60,000 nt of DNA from Takakia lepidozioides (taxonomy: Eukaryota > Streptophyta > Takakiopsida > Takakiales > Takakiaceae): the NCBI GenBank assembly GCA_030704615.1, contig CM060734.1:52594042-52654041 (forward strand), written 5' to 3'. Below, piece by piece: positions 34,399 to 44,880 of the stretch. The notes under the pieces are model-generated. The model searched no databases. It saw nothing but the letters and a program-made list of their open reading frames with translations, and was not told the DNA's origin. The translations under genes were made by a program, and so were the position numbers. Within the stretch, counting starts at the first letter, position 1; every line of letters starts with the position of its first letter.

Positions 34399-34412
34399 GT
34401 GGGCCCATAACC
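34399..34412 (-). promoter_or_regulatory. Primer-binding site of D (half tRNA-iMet type)
   Basis: The plus strand reads GTGGGCCCATAACC directly before the LTR. The minus strand gives the same 14-nt site as in A, B, E and F. Confidence 0.85.
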
Positions 34413-34703
34413 TGTTGTAAATGCCATAGCCAAAAGAAGGCCAAATACACTATGATGAAAGAGTGCTTATTTCAGATAGTGTACACATATGCTATACAGC
34501 TTCCAAAGTAGATATAGCAGAAAACAATCAGCAAGAAAGAGTACACCAGAAAAGAACAACGCAGGTAAGTAACTTGGAGGTCCATAGGCGGAAAACTGAA
34601 AAGAAACCTACGTGGCTTCTGTATGTCCACAAGTAATGTATCTACGTGGCATTAACATGGCCCGTGTTAACATTGAATCTACTACCACAATGTACTAACA
34701 ACA
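34413..34703 (-). repeat. 5' LTR of element D
   Basis: 291 bp, TGTTGTAAATG...ACTAACAACA on the plus strand. It is joined directly to repeat R at 34704. Confidence 0.92.
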
Positions 34704-35432
34704 GATGCGTTGTCGAAGGAAGCAAGCGTAAATTATCATTAGTTACCAAATTATTGGGAATTTATCAAATTACCGAGAGTAACTTGAGAAACTGCTCACG
34801 AAACTTATGGTGTCACTTAACCGAGAAGGGCTACTGCCTCCCTCCCGGTAGGAAGGTGGACACCTTTGTGTCTCTATAAGTTGTCTACCCGTCAAACTAT
34901 GTCTTCCAGTTAATTTGGGGGTTTGGGAAGGTTGGAAAACCGGACACGGTGGGAACAACCAATCACGTGGGATCAGCCAATCATGTGGGATTGCGGGAGG
35001 CTTGGAGAAGAAAGAAGTGGCTTGATGGGACATAGACACTTGTAATCTTACGTGGTTGGAATGGCTAATAAGTAGGACTGTATGCAAACCATCTTTTTTA
35101 TCACACCATGAGGTGGTGCACCTAGTGCAAGATAGTTGCATATATCAGCGAGGACTCGCAAGAGGCGGTGGGCCCAACATAATCTCTAGAAGAGACGGTG
35201 GGGCCAACGTCACAAGTGGGAGTGGGAGGCCAGATAGGCGAGATACAACATTAAGTGCACCGATCATAGCGACGAGGTATCCCTAAACCGAGCGACTGGG
35301 TAACGACTAGATAGCGGCCCCTGAGCTGATCATGGTCTCAAGAGTCGTACACAAGCAGCTCATGTAAAACTCGAGTCCATGAAAGTGTTGGCTAGAGACA
35401 AAGCCATTGCAAATAGAGTTGCATTTTTTTAA
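34704..35432 (+). repeat. Direct repeat R, right copy
   Basis: Matches 28548-29270 in the same orientation. It starts GATGCGTTG immediately after the LTR of D and ends at a T-run followed by unrelated sequence. Confidence 0.9.
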
Positions 35433-37638
35433 GACATAATTAACTTGGATCGATGTCTGCTGTCTGCTCCTGCTACCGCTAGAGTGACGCTTATTTCTTC
35501 CCCAAATCAATAAAGTTTTACTGAGGGTTTTTTTTCCCTCTTTATTTTTTTTAAATGTCCATTTGTCAAGAATTGGATCATTGTCCTATAGCATACAACT
35601 CGCTGTAAATTAATAAACATTTGGAAACAAAGATTACCTAGTGCCTTGAGGTTGTTTGTTGAGTGTATCGCTCACTGGGATTGTAGACCGGCTTCCAATT
35701 ACAGTTTCTTTTTTTTTTGTTTTTTTATTTCTTAAAGGGAAACAACTGGGAGCGACATCCCAAACTCATAAAACAACAATGTGGACACTTTATATGGAAT
35801 AAGAGTTTCCTTGCCACACCATACCATACCATATCATCCCATTGACACTAACACTTGAGATGAGAGATAAGATAAAGATAAAGTTTCTTTAACGTCCAGT
35901 GAATTTACAGAGCCTACTGCTCAACACACAGGCCATCGAGGGCCCAATGGACGGTCTGAAGGCACATGTTGAAGGATTGAACCCAGGATCACCTAGGTTA
36001 TGCACAGGCAAGGCACAAACGAGAGCAGGATTTCCTAAACTGTAACAAATAACACTCTTTCACTCTTTTCTGGTGTAAAATTACCGGGGAGTAGAAAACA
36101 TAACAATAAAAAGAGTTATAAGTATAAGGAGAGGAGGTAACATTTATATTCCAGAGTGAGATGACTGTTACCGCTAGACATCTGCCTATATATCTGTGAT
36201 TTCATTCTGCCAAAAATGGTGGGAGCTCGGACCATGTGAACCTAAGCTCTGAATCTCGATCACCTCGAACTGTTTCAAGCTGCTAGTGTGGTAGTAGTGT
36301 GGGCTCAACATTCTTTCCCGGTGATCGTCCGAATAGAGAAGCTGGTAGATTTGAAACTCGAGGTGGCCGTCACAGTGAACTTGGGAGTACCAGGCGTTAT
36401 AGTCATTGTGATTCCATGCAGGTCTTCAATCTCTTATAGAATCTCGACTACTGCATTATGGGGAAAATGGCCGGAAATCACGTACAATTTGCTTGAAAGA
36501 ATATAGTGTACACAAACATGCCATGGCTCGACTAACCTCCCATTTCTGCGCTTCCTCGGTGACCCTTTTGTTGTCGGTTCTTGGATATATCTGGGATCTA
36601 ATTAGGCCACATTTGGTCACGTCAGTCTGCAGGACCATCAATCTCCGTTTGGAATCTTGATCGAGGGGGTTGTGTGTGAGTCGTGAATGACCTAGAGAAA
36701 GTGCGTCTGAGTCTCAATCATAGAGCCATGGACCTACGCTCGGAGTTATGTGTAGGTCCAATTTGTGTTTAGGATCTTGATTGATCATCGAAATTTTCTT
36801 TCAAGTGTCCATGGAACTTGTTTCCAACTGTGCGAATATAACAATTCAGAGACTAACGTGTCCGAGGAGTCCATCTACTCACACAAAAGCGAACAAGGGA
36901 GTTTTCCGGTAATTATCTTCATCAACTGTAAAAAGCTTGGGAGCCTTGAGCACTCAAATGTGCTTCGAAATTAAAGGTAATAAGAAACCCTGAGGTCAGG
37001 ATTGAGTTTCCTTGTGTCTCTTCACCAAGTTCTGTATTCTGATCTATTGGCTCCACCGCGTCTGACCTGAAGCTGAAATAGTATATTAGGATGTGTAGGA
37101 ATGGGAGAGACATTAATCCGTCTTAAAACTCCTCCTTGCTCAAGGCGCCAGACTACACCGTGGCTCAGGTGAAACTTTAAAGAACTGCATGTTCACAAAA
37201 AGAGATGGAAGTGTATGAAGATCATCATCACATGTAAGAACGGGTAAAACCATAAAATTGCATGTAAGGAGATCGACTTTCGCGGAGCTAGTGATCAAAT
37301 TCGTGAGACTTGTCGTCACATGATGGATGGCGGTCACCTAGCTACTCTCAGCTTCTTCCCATCTGAATCTAAATCGACAGCTCTATTAATGTTCTAAATT
37401 AGGTGTCGGATCCCTCTAATGTAGTGATACTCATCTCCTACTCGTCCTTGATAGCTCAAGTTCATACCTCGTTCATTCCAACGTTCTGCGAGCGTTCTGG
37501 TCGTCCGCACAGACTTATTTAGACTTCAATCTTGAACGGTAGGGCTACTATCTGAATCTGAACATGTCAACAAGGCGTCATAAGTATTTTCCATCAATCA
37601 AAACTGACGAAGGGAAGTGAATGATGCGAAGACAAACC
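35433..37638. other. Stretch without a recognised gene; possible LINE end at 35866-36010
   Basis: A GATAA-repeat run (about 35866-35885) is followed by TTTCTTTAACGTCC, resembling the tail and 3' UTR start (CTTTATAACGTCC) of the LINEs near the kinase gene. This could be a related LINE 3' end on the minus strand. The rest shows nothing I can name. Confidence 0.4.
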
Positions 37639-38109
37639 TTACAGTTGGACGCCCCAGTTGTAGGACCAAGGACTGCCTTTCCTGTCCGTCAGCAAGTGAA
37701 TGCCATCCGGCCGAACACTCCAGATGCAATTTCGGCAGTCCCACGGAGACTGGTAGTACCTGCCTATCCATACAGGAAAATGAGTATCTGGATACCCTGA
37801 TGCCAAAAAATCACATGCAAAAAGCGTTCTAGTCCAGAAATTCTCATAAAACCCGAAACCATATGTCTGGGAGGGAACAAGTGTATGCCAGCCAAGCTGA
37901 TCGTTTTTGGAGGCACAATGGACTTGAACGTTTTCGCCCAGGTTGTTGACTATGTTCACTGAGCCATGGGGGGTGAAATGAACGAGAGCAGGTGCAGCCC
38001 GCAGCGGGGTGGTGATGTCGTCACAATGTACCTGCCCGAACACTATCATCAATATGAGAGCACAAACTATATGGGATACCCCGGGCTTCACCTTGGACCA
38101 CTCAATCAT
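37639..38109 (-). CDS. S1/SPH-family small secreted protein 1
   Basis: 156 aa from the ATG at 38109; 14 upstream in-frame codons exist, but this Met aligns with the starts of the paralogs. A hydrophobic signal peptide (VSHIVCALILMIVFGQVHC) is followed by the mature domain. Family features: NIVNNLGENVQVHCASKNDQ, LGWHTLVPSQTYGFGFYENFW, TLFACDF, HFPVW, C-x2-C-I-W and GIHLL, with four conserved cysteines. The family (Papaver S1-like, SPH) comprises extracellular signalling proteins. The ligand role of this copy is unknown. No intron is apparent. The most diverged of the four local copies along with SPH3. Confidence 0.9.
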   Translation of the reverse strand: MIEWSKVKPGVSHIVCALILMIVFGQVHCDDITTPLRAAPALVHFTPHGSVNIVNNLGENVQVHCASKNDQLGWHTLVPSQTYGFGFYENFWTRTLFACDFLASGYPDTHFPVWIGRYYQSPWDCRNCIWSVRPDGIHLLTDRKGSPWSYNWGVQL

Positions 38110-38579
38110 GGCTGATGTTCTACCTTCTCCCTCTGACTCGTCTACAAACAATCTTCCAGCGAACCGAAGATGAATTCGCTAGGGGCGAATGCAGGCGTGC
38201 CTAGATCTAGAGCAGTGCGAAAGAGGCGAAAGAACAGCATAGAGGCATTTGCTTATATGCGCGCTTGGCCCAGCACTTCGGCTGTGGCCCATTACATCGA
38301 TCACTTCTGTCTGGGAGACCTGTCGTGCAATGAAATCAGATACTTTTCTCGCCTGTCCCACGAAAATTGACAGACATACAAAAGATTCCCCAGAGTCACA
38401 TCCGACTGCAAACCAGATTCACGTGACGTCCGGATATTAAATTTTTCTCATAATTTGCATTTTCCTAATGAGTTTCTTCATTGGTGACAATTCGAGTATT
38501 CAGATCGTATTCTGAAACCCAACAGAATACAAAAGAAAAAGAAAAGGTGGAGTCTTGCCGAAGCAAGAGTTATATTATA

Positions 38580-38640
38580 ACTCATGGTGTCACTTGACCC
38601 CGAAGGGCTACTGCCTTCCGATGGGAAGGTGGGTCACACT
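38580..38640. repeat. Module shared with repeat R
   Basis: ATGGTGTCACTTGACCCC ... GGGAAGGTGG is a diverged match to part of both R copies (near 28640-28690 and 34805-34860). It indicates a dispersed repeat family of unknown type. Confidence 0.6.
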
Positions 38641-38664
38641 TTATGACTGAATGTCTACGCCAAA

Positions 38665-38868
38665 CTGCACTATGTACCAACACTGGAATACACTGTCCAG
38701 TCCGCCGAACCTGCTTACATGCATGATCATCTTATCGATGTGTAATCTGTCATCATCATCGTCCTTAATCACAGGAGAGCTTACTAATGATCTGCGAAAC
38801 TAGCATAGCATGCCCGCGAGAGAGAGGGAAATTCTTAGCACACATCCAATATCTCCTGTGCAGCCCCC
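38665..38868. repeat. Segmental duplication, proximal piece (paralogous to 54370-54640)
   Basis: It shares GATCTGCGAAACTA and TTCTTAGCACACATCC, in the same order, with the sequence downstream of SPH4. The match stops at element E and resumes at 43230, so E interrupted one duplicate. Confidence 0.8.
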
Positions 38869-39144
38869 GTGAATTGACTCCAAGAATTATGCACAACTAT
38901 ATAGCAAAGAGATTGTATTAATACTGATTGTGAAAGTATACACATAGCTTCACAATCCAAGTGTACACTGCTATCGCCCTTTCTCTCACACCCGTTGCAC
39001 CACCTAAGCACAGTAATCAGAACTCACTGCTCGAGCTCAGCTAAGCTCATCGTTATCTTTGCTATGCCAAGAAGCTACCCAACTATAGGTCGGTACACTA
39101 CCAACCTCATACCGTATATGTGCTATAGGTATATTTCTACAACA
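38869..39144 (-). repeat. 3' LTR of element E (outer end truncated)
   Basis: 276 bp, matches the LTRs of A in reverse orientation. It is followed by CTCCCACTC, the complement of polypurine tract GAGTGGGAG. Confidence 0.92.
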
Positions 39145-39530
39145 CTCCCACTCGGGATGAGGTTGAACTATCAACACTATCAGCAGCAACGGTGAAAGTG
39201 AGACCGAGTAGAGTCTTGAAGCGGCAGAACTTGTCACGAGGGAGGGCTTTGGTGAGGATATCAGCCACATTGTCAGCAGTAGAAACATATGTGATGAGAA
39301 TCTCGCCACTCTCTTCAACTTCTCTGATCTTGTGATACTTCACGTCAATGTGTTTGGTGCGTTTATGGAACTCTGGATTTCGTACCAAACGAATTGTGGC
39401 TTGATTGTCGCTGTACAAAACTGTAGGGCTAGTTTGTATGTAACGTAAATCATGCAAGAGGCGACGCATCCAAATGAGTTCCTGGGTGGCAAGATGAGCA
39501 GCTATGTACTCGGCTTCAATGGTGGTATCC
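39137..39530 (-). pseudogene. Element E RNase H C-terminal part
   Basis: After the deletion junction the frame reads DTTIEAEYIAAHLATQE, LYSDNQATIRLVRNPEFHKR, KHIDVKYHKIREVEE and ADILTKALPRDKF. It ends at the TAG within the LTR start as in element A. The RT catalytic part and RNase H N-terminus are gone. Confidence 0.9.
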
Positions 39531-41261
39531 AGTAGGTAGTTGGGTGGTGGCAACATTGCAAGTGTAGCTACCATGTCCAATCGGGACAACCCAATTGCCA
39601 TAGCGTTCCAGGGGATGCCTAGATCGAGTGGCGCGCTCCTCAAGAAATACGTGACTTTCGAGTTGCATGGGCTGCATGCGAGGCTCAACGTGGCTGGACG
39701 AGCCACCAGGGTGTGCGGGTTCTGACACCAAAAATTCTGGAAGGCTACTGGAGGGATCGCCACTTGTGTCATCCCAAGAAGCAAAAGGTTGTTGCTCATT
39801 CAAAACTCCAGTACATGTGGGGTCCGTTGCTTTCTGCTGGTCACACTCGTCGTCTCCAGAGTGGGTGAGCTCGATAGGAGTGAGCAGTTCGGGGCTGTTG
39901 GCCATGATGTCTCCCACTGGTTGAAGCACATGAGGCAATGGATTAACATCAGCACCTCCCACTGGTCCCAATGCTACTGGCGCCTGTGGATCAAATAAAA
40001 TGCCGCTCGAATGCTCTCCGGATGAGCCACTCTCATGACTGAGCTCATCGAATAGCACATCACGGCTTTCAATAATGCGATGGGACTCATTATCCCACAA
40101 ACGATAAGCTTTGCTTGTCTCACTGTAATCCATGAAGATGCAATATTTGCTTTTCTGGTCCAACTTCTTCCTAAGCTCAGAAGGTATGTGAACATATGCA
40201 CTGGAGCCAAAAACTCGTACATGAGCAATAGAGGGCTTGATGCCGTACCAGAGCTGGTATGGTGTGACATTGTCCAGCAAATGGCTTCCGGTTCGATTGA
40301 GCAAATACACTGCAATGTGTGCAGCCTCCCCCCAAAACCGTGGGTGAACATTGCTAACGTGTATCATGCTACGCACAGACTCAATAATAGTACGGTTGTC
40401 TCTTTCCGCCACCCCATTTTGCTCAGGGGAGTAAACGCAAGTGAGCTCATGCTTGATATCTTTCTGGCTCATGAACTCTTCAAATTTTCCATTGCAAAAT
40501 TCTGTTCCTTAACCTGATCGGAGGATCTTGATTGTCCTGCCTATCTCACGTTGCATCTGTCCATAGAAACGACGCAGACAATCCGGTGTGGCTGTTTTAT
40601 GTGTGATGCAAAAAATGACCCTAAACCCGCTGTGATCATCCTTAAATAATGCGAAACATCTTGCGCCACCAACGCTGATCACGTTGATTGGGCCACATAG
40701 GTCACAATGCACCAAATCTCTGATCTCTGTGGTCTTCTCCCTGTGTTCATTCCAAGGAAAAGGCTCTCTGTGGCTTTTTCCATAAGCACGGCCCACGCAA
40801 AAAGGTGGATCCTCCCTTCGCCCTGAAATAAACAATCCATCAACCATGTCTCTATTCTCCATATGCTTGATCATTCCATGATGGACATGACCAAGTCTTT
40901 TGTGCCAAACGTCCAAGCTCTGAGTGCAGCCCTTTTTGCTCTGTACACCAATTGTATTAGCGGAGAATGCGGTGTTTCCTGAGGACTCCAACGAGGATAC
41001 CACTGTCATTGAAAGTCTATAGATTCTATACTCTTCCACTCCCTTCATCACGACTTCTCCATCAGCCATAAGACAACATCCTCCTTTGGTGTGTAGGGTA
41101 TCAATTCCTTTTTGGGCTCCTCGAGAGGTAGAGAATAAGTTTCTGCCATGGACAACATCCTTGACAATTCCTGTGGTCTGTTTTCCATCAACCCAGGTGT
41201 GGAAAATAATGTCACCTATCCCTTGTGCATACAGCACCACACCTCCGATCCCTTCCACCAC
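39531..41261 (-). pseudogene. Element E integrase
   Basis: 40509-41261 has the pre-integrase region, zinc domain (WHKRLGHVHH ... CVGRAYGKSH) and HCDLCGP, FKDDHSGF. It stops near 40509 after KILRSG. 39516-40472 has YSPEQNGVAERDNRT, RFWGEAAHIAVYLLNRTGS, SRDVLFDELSHESG and the linker ERYGNWV, ending right at the deletion junction. Confidence 0.9.
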
Positions 41262-42210
41262 TTGCTTCTCTTCTGAGATATCGCTGTAAGTTGAGAACCA
41301 ACTTCGATTCTGGCCTGTCCATGTACCAATGTTGTGAGCAAGGTCCTAACTCTGAAGCCATGAAGGCCCGATGCACCTTCGATGAGCGAGTGTCAGTCTT
41401 TGGCACTTTTTTATTTTTCAATGACTTTCTTGGCTTTGTACATTCCCTGCCCCAATGTCCAGTGGCTCCATAGTTCCAGCATTCAGTTGTTTTCTTTCAC
41501 TCTGCTATTTCTTTCCTGTGTTGTTCACGTTGCTCAAGTGTGAGTGGTGGTTTTCTTGACTGTGAGCCACATTTTTCTTTGAACGATGCTGCATATGTGG
41601 TTACACTTGCACTTTTGCCATTGGTTCTGCTTTCTTGGTCCCGCATTCTTGATTCTTCTCTGATCAGCCTCCTAGTCATGATACTTATCGTTCGCTCAAC
41701 TGCAGGGACGTTTTCCCATGATGATTGAAACGATCCATATGCTGCTGGCAGCTGATTTAAAATCTTGGCCATGACTCTGTTGTCAGTGATTGTATTATCT
41801 CCAAGATTGTGAGCTCACATCGCGTCTCCTCGATCTTACCCAAGAAATCTGCAATACTATCACTTTTGTCCATGGTAATATCAAAGAAACGCTGTTGAAC
41901 ATGGTGAATGCTTTCATGCGAATGCTGATCGTGTACCTCCCTCAATTTATCCCAGATCGCCTTGGAGGTCTTGCATCCCATGATATATTTGGATACCTTC
42001 TCCTCCACGGCTTGGCACAGAAAAACTGCTTGATTATCTTTCTTGATCCATGCAGCTAAACCCTCGGCATCATTGGAAGGGCTCGTTGTGGTGCCATCAA
42101 CTAGGTCCATCAGCTCCTTTCCAAGAAAGAGAGCTCTTATCTGAAACTACCACATATGGAAATTTTGTCATGAGAATCTCATAATATTGCCCAGATCTCG
42201 AAGATAAGCC
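41262..42210 (-). pseudogene. Element E Gag and protease remnant
   Basis: The Gag start (MAYLRDLGNIMRFS) and body lie in several frames: 41757-42110 (WDKLREVHDQHSHESIHHVQ) and 41497-41772 (QLPAAYGSFQSSWENVPAVE). The frame ends EIAE-TGA before the zinc knuckle, the same stop as in element A. The protease site at about 41310-41330 lacks the D-S-x-x-S-Q-H-M segment (21 bp deleted relative to A). Confidence 0.88.
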
Positions 42211-42513
42211 ATGCTTGCTACGTGAAGCAAAGAAAATGAACAACTGACGACGTACACTTTGAACTTAAAACCCAAAAGACATAACCCAAGTGCTACCACT
42301 GTTGCAAAGTTACTCACAAGAACTCTATACTGGGGACAATAAACCCTGTCCTGTGTACTGCAAGTGCGACGACATGACTTCACTGTATTTAAGCTCAACG
42401 GCTTGATTGACACAGATATTGTAGACACAATATCTAACGTAACATAAACGAGAGAGAAACTAAAAGAATGCAATACCGCTTTTAGACCAGCATACTTATC
42501 CCGGAAGAAATTC

Positions 42514-42527
42514 GTGGGCCCATAACC
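42514..42527 (-). promoter_or_regulatory. Primer-binding site of E (half tRNA-iMet type)
   Basis: Plus strand GTGGGCCCATAACC borders the LTR (TGTTGAAGTAG). It is the same site as in A, B, D and F. Confidence 0.85.
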
Positions 42528-43229
42528 TGTTGAAGTAGTGCAGTGAATTGACTCCAAGAATTATGCACAACAATATAGCAAAAAGATTATATTAACACTG
42601 ACTCCCAAGGCGTGGCTGGAAAACCGGCCCGTTAACCATCATCACAGCCGGCACTCGAGGTGACATTCATAACGCCAGTATCACGGACATACACAATAAC
42701 TTTCAAATTCCCATTCTTCCCATCCACAAATATTTCAAAGAAATCCATCTCACGGCACTCCATTCACTCACAGCTATTATCACCAACAAACGCCAATTGG
42801 AATCCGGCACTTCAAACGCACCTTAGGTCTCCCAGGATACCCCTGAGTACCTAGGGGTACCCTCGCCCCCTCTATTCTTAACTGTCACCTGGTGCCCCTT
42901 GGACACTTTTTTGTTATAGGGCCCACCCCCGAAAGGGGGAAGTAGCCGCAACGTGAAGTGGCTCTTAGTTACGCCGGCCTCGGCCGGAGTCTTCTCTCTC
43001 TCTATTCTGATTGTGAAAGTATATACATAGCTTCACAATCCAAGTGTACATTGCTATCGCTCACTTTCTCTCACACCTGCTGCACCACCTAAGCACATTA
43101 ATCAGAACTCTCTGCACGAGCTCAGCTAAGCTCATCGTTATCTTTGCTATGCCAAGAAGCTACCCAACTACAGCTCAGTACACTACCAACCTCATACCGT
43201 ATATGCGCTATAGGTATATTTCTACAACA
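42528..43229 (-). repeat. 5' LTR of element E, interrupted by a LINE
   Basis: LTR sequence at 42528-42601 and 43011-43229. The two parts join to the same sequence as the left LTR (ACTGA|TTGTG). Confidence 0.9.
42602..43010 (+). mobile_element. Truncated non-LTR (LINE-like) insert inside the LTR of E
   Basis: 409 bp absent from the other LTR copies, with CTGA on both sides as a short target duplication. Plus-strand translation near 42660-42800 (IPILPIHKYFKEIHLTALHS) resembles the C-terminus of LINE ORF2-type proteins, followed by a stop, a GC-rich 3' UTR and a CT-rich end. Family differs from the ATTTC-tailed LINE. Confidence 0.65.
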
Positions 43230-43516
43230 TACTCGCTTAATCCGGTTGCAGTAGCCACCTCCCGACTCATCACCTTCATCTACACATCTCCATTGGTTGT
43301 CTAAACTTTAAAGCTGAGTAGGATGTTCGTAGCTCATCCACATACTGTATTCTAAGCCTTCTTTTGAGCGTTTATTATAAGTTCACATGCTTTTCTTGCC
43401 AATCGCTTGCATCGTAATGATCGACGTCATGAAAATAACACATAACTGTGGCTCTAACCAAGATGTAATTGCATCCAAGATAGTGATCTAGTCCATCCTA
43501 GCTCTGAGTTTGATTC

Positions 43517-43689
43517 TATTGGCAATATTCCCGCTCAAACTGGGCGCGGGGTCAATGGCCACAAGGCTACGGCAAACAACGTCTTATGAGTACAATGTAT
43601 TGGCAATATGTGTTCCGCTCAAACTGGCCAGCCGCGAGGTCAATGGCCCACAAGGCTACGGCAAACAACGTGTTAAAATGAGTACATTC
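43517..43689. repeat. Two-unit tandem repeat of 81-92 bp
   Basis: Units 43517-43597 and 43598-43689 both start TATTGGCAAT and contain CGCTCAAACTGG, GTCAATGGCC and CAAGGCTACGGCAAACAACG. A third unit start follows at 43690. It lies 3' of SPH2 and is absent next to SPH4. Confidence 0.88.
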
Positions 43690-43982
43690 TATTGGCAATC
43701 TAGTTTCAATCCAACCATATGCAAGGCAGTGTCTAGGTCACGCTACAGAGTAGATTGTCACATCATAGCTGATCAACTTCTTGAACATTGTGTAGTTTCA
43801 TTATCACATGAGATTCAGGCAGAGCAAGTGATTTATCTTCATGAGCGTCCCTCCCATTTTGAGAGCTGTTGTTTGGTTATAGCTGATTGAAGGAATATAT
43901 TTACTGCTTCGGTACTATCTGAATTAGGAACCGGTGCTCAAGGAGTTAGGATGACTGGTAAGGGATGTGTCAAAGACAAACC

Positions 43983-44456
43983 TTAGTAATGATCACCCCA
44001 ATTATAGTGAACGGTAGTGGCTGCGAAGTATATGCCATTGGTCATAACGGTCCAGGTGCACTTAGCGCAGTAAGGAAAGATCTCAACGTACTGGTTGCCT
44101 GCCCAAACGGGAAAATGAGTACTTGGATAGCCAGGAGCCTGAAAATCACATGCAAATAGGGTTCTTCCCCAAAAATTCTGATGGAACCCAAAACTCCACA
44201 GCTGGCCCGGAACAATTGTAACCCAGCCAAGGCTATCATCTCCAGAGGCGCAGTGGACTTGAATGTTCTCCTTCAGGTCGTTGTAGATGTGTACGGTGCA
44301 CTCTGGAGTGAGAGATATGAGAGAAGAGGACCCCTGCACTCGCCCCTGCAGAGCCACCCCGGTGTCCTCACAGTGTACCTGCTTGCTTAGTAGTATTATC
44401 ACCACGAGAGCACACACCATGTGGCCCACTCCGGGCTTCAGCTTCAAGGAAGCCAT
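43983..44456 (-). CDS. S1/SPH-family small secreted protein 2
   Basis: 157 aa, ATG at 44456, single exon. Signal peptide (VGHMVCALVVIILLSKQVHC), then ECTVHIYNDLKENIQVHCAS, DDSLGWVTIVPGQLW, HQNFWGRTLFACDF, HFPVWAG, YCAKCTW and NGIYF, ending HYNWGDHY. Four conserved cysteines. Expected to be secreted. Closest local paralog is SPH4 (55056-55523), with which it shares promoter and flanks. A TATA box lies at 44609-44616. Function by family only: extracellular signalling ligand-like; no receptor is known here. Confidence 0.93.
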   Translation of the reverse strand: MASLKLKPGVGHMVCALVVIILLSKQVHCEDTGVALQGRVQGSSSLISLTPECTVHIYNDLKENIQVHCASGDDSLGWVTIVPGQLWSFGFHQNFWGRTLFACDFQAPGYPSTHFPVWAGNQYVEIFPYCAKCTWTVMTNGIYFAATTVHYNWGDHY

Positions 44457-44608
44457 GGCTGCACGTCGCTACAGATAGCCTCTGTACTTGACCTGCAACA
44501 AGAAGCGCACTACAAGAGAACCCACGGAAGAATCTCAGAATGAAACCAGTCGCTGTGGCAGCAGCGAAAGAGACGTCCCAATGAAGAGGAAGGAGAAGCA
44601 CAGCGCGG

Positions 44609-44616
44609 TTTATATA
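44609..44616 (-). promoter_or_regulatory. TATA box of SPH2
   Basis: Minus-strand TATATAAA, about 150 bp upstream of the ATG. It is identical in context to the box upstream of SPH4 (55668-55675), supporting real promoter conservation. Confidence 0.65.
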
Positions 44617-44880
44617 CTACCCACGCCCGCACTGCTGCCGTCTCCGCCCCCGAGGAATCGTGCACTCTGATATTTTGAGCCTAAGTATAGAAATGCTCTG
44701 CGGTTTTTCCTTCACGAATTTGGTAACGGCCGCAACCGAGAATATCTGTGAGCGATTCTCGAGCGATTCTGGAGGTGCGCCCGACGACTTGCGGCGGTTA
44801 CCCAAATACGTAATTAGGTTTCGATAAGTTCTAGCAAATCCTGCAGTTGCTTGGGCGGAAGCTGCTGCCTTTGCCACCGA

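Larger units (their letters stand above)
29271..34703 (-). mobile_element. Copia LTR retrotransposon D
   Basis: LTRs are 29271-29556 and 34413-34703 (about nine differences by eye). The outer end of the left (3') LTR lacks its last six bases (TGTTGT on the plus strand). No target duplication is visible. Instead the two R repeats flank the element. All Copia domains are present on the minus strand, with multiple frameshifts and a mutated protease site. Confidence 0.93.
38869..43229 (-). mobile_element. Copia LTR retrotransposon E (A family, RT region deleted)
   Basis: Left LTR 38869-39144, missing about 15 outer bases, and right LTR 42528-43229, split by a LINE at 42602-43010. The LTRs and coding sequence are the same family as A. 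The region matching A positions about 9689-10910 (RT core) is absent, and 21 bp covering the protease active site are also missing. Only Gag, integrase and RNase H C-terminus remain. No target duplication, consistent with a deletion that took the LTR edge and some flank. Confidence 0.93.
43230..44880. repeat. Segmental duplication containing SPH2 (paralogous to 54680-56060)
   Basis: It matches the SPH4 region from GCAGTAGCCACCTCC through the gene, TATA box and upstream region to GGAAGCTGCTGCC. Differences include a tandem repeat here (43517-43689) and two insertions in the SPH4 copy (upstream of the TATA box, and at about 55932-56022). Confidence 0.85.
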
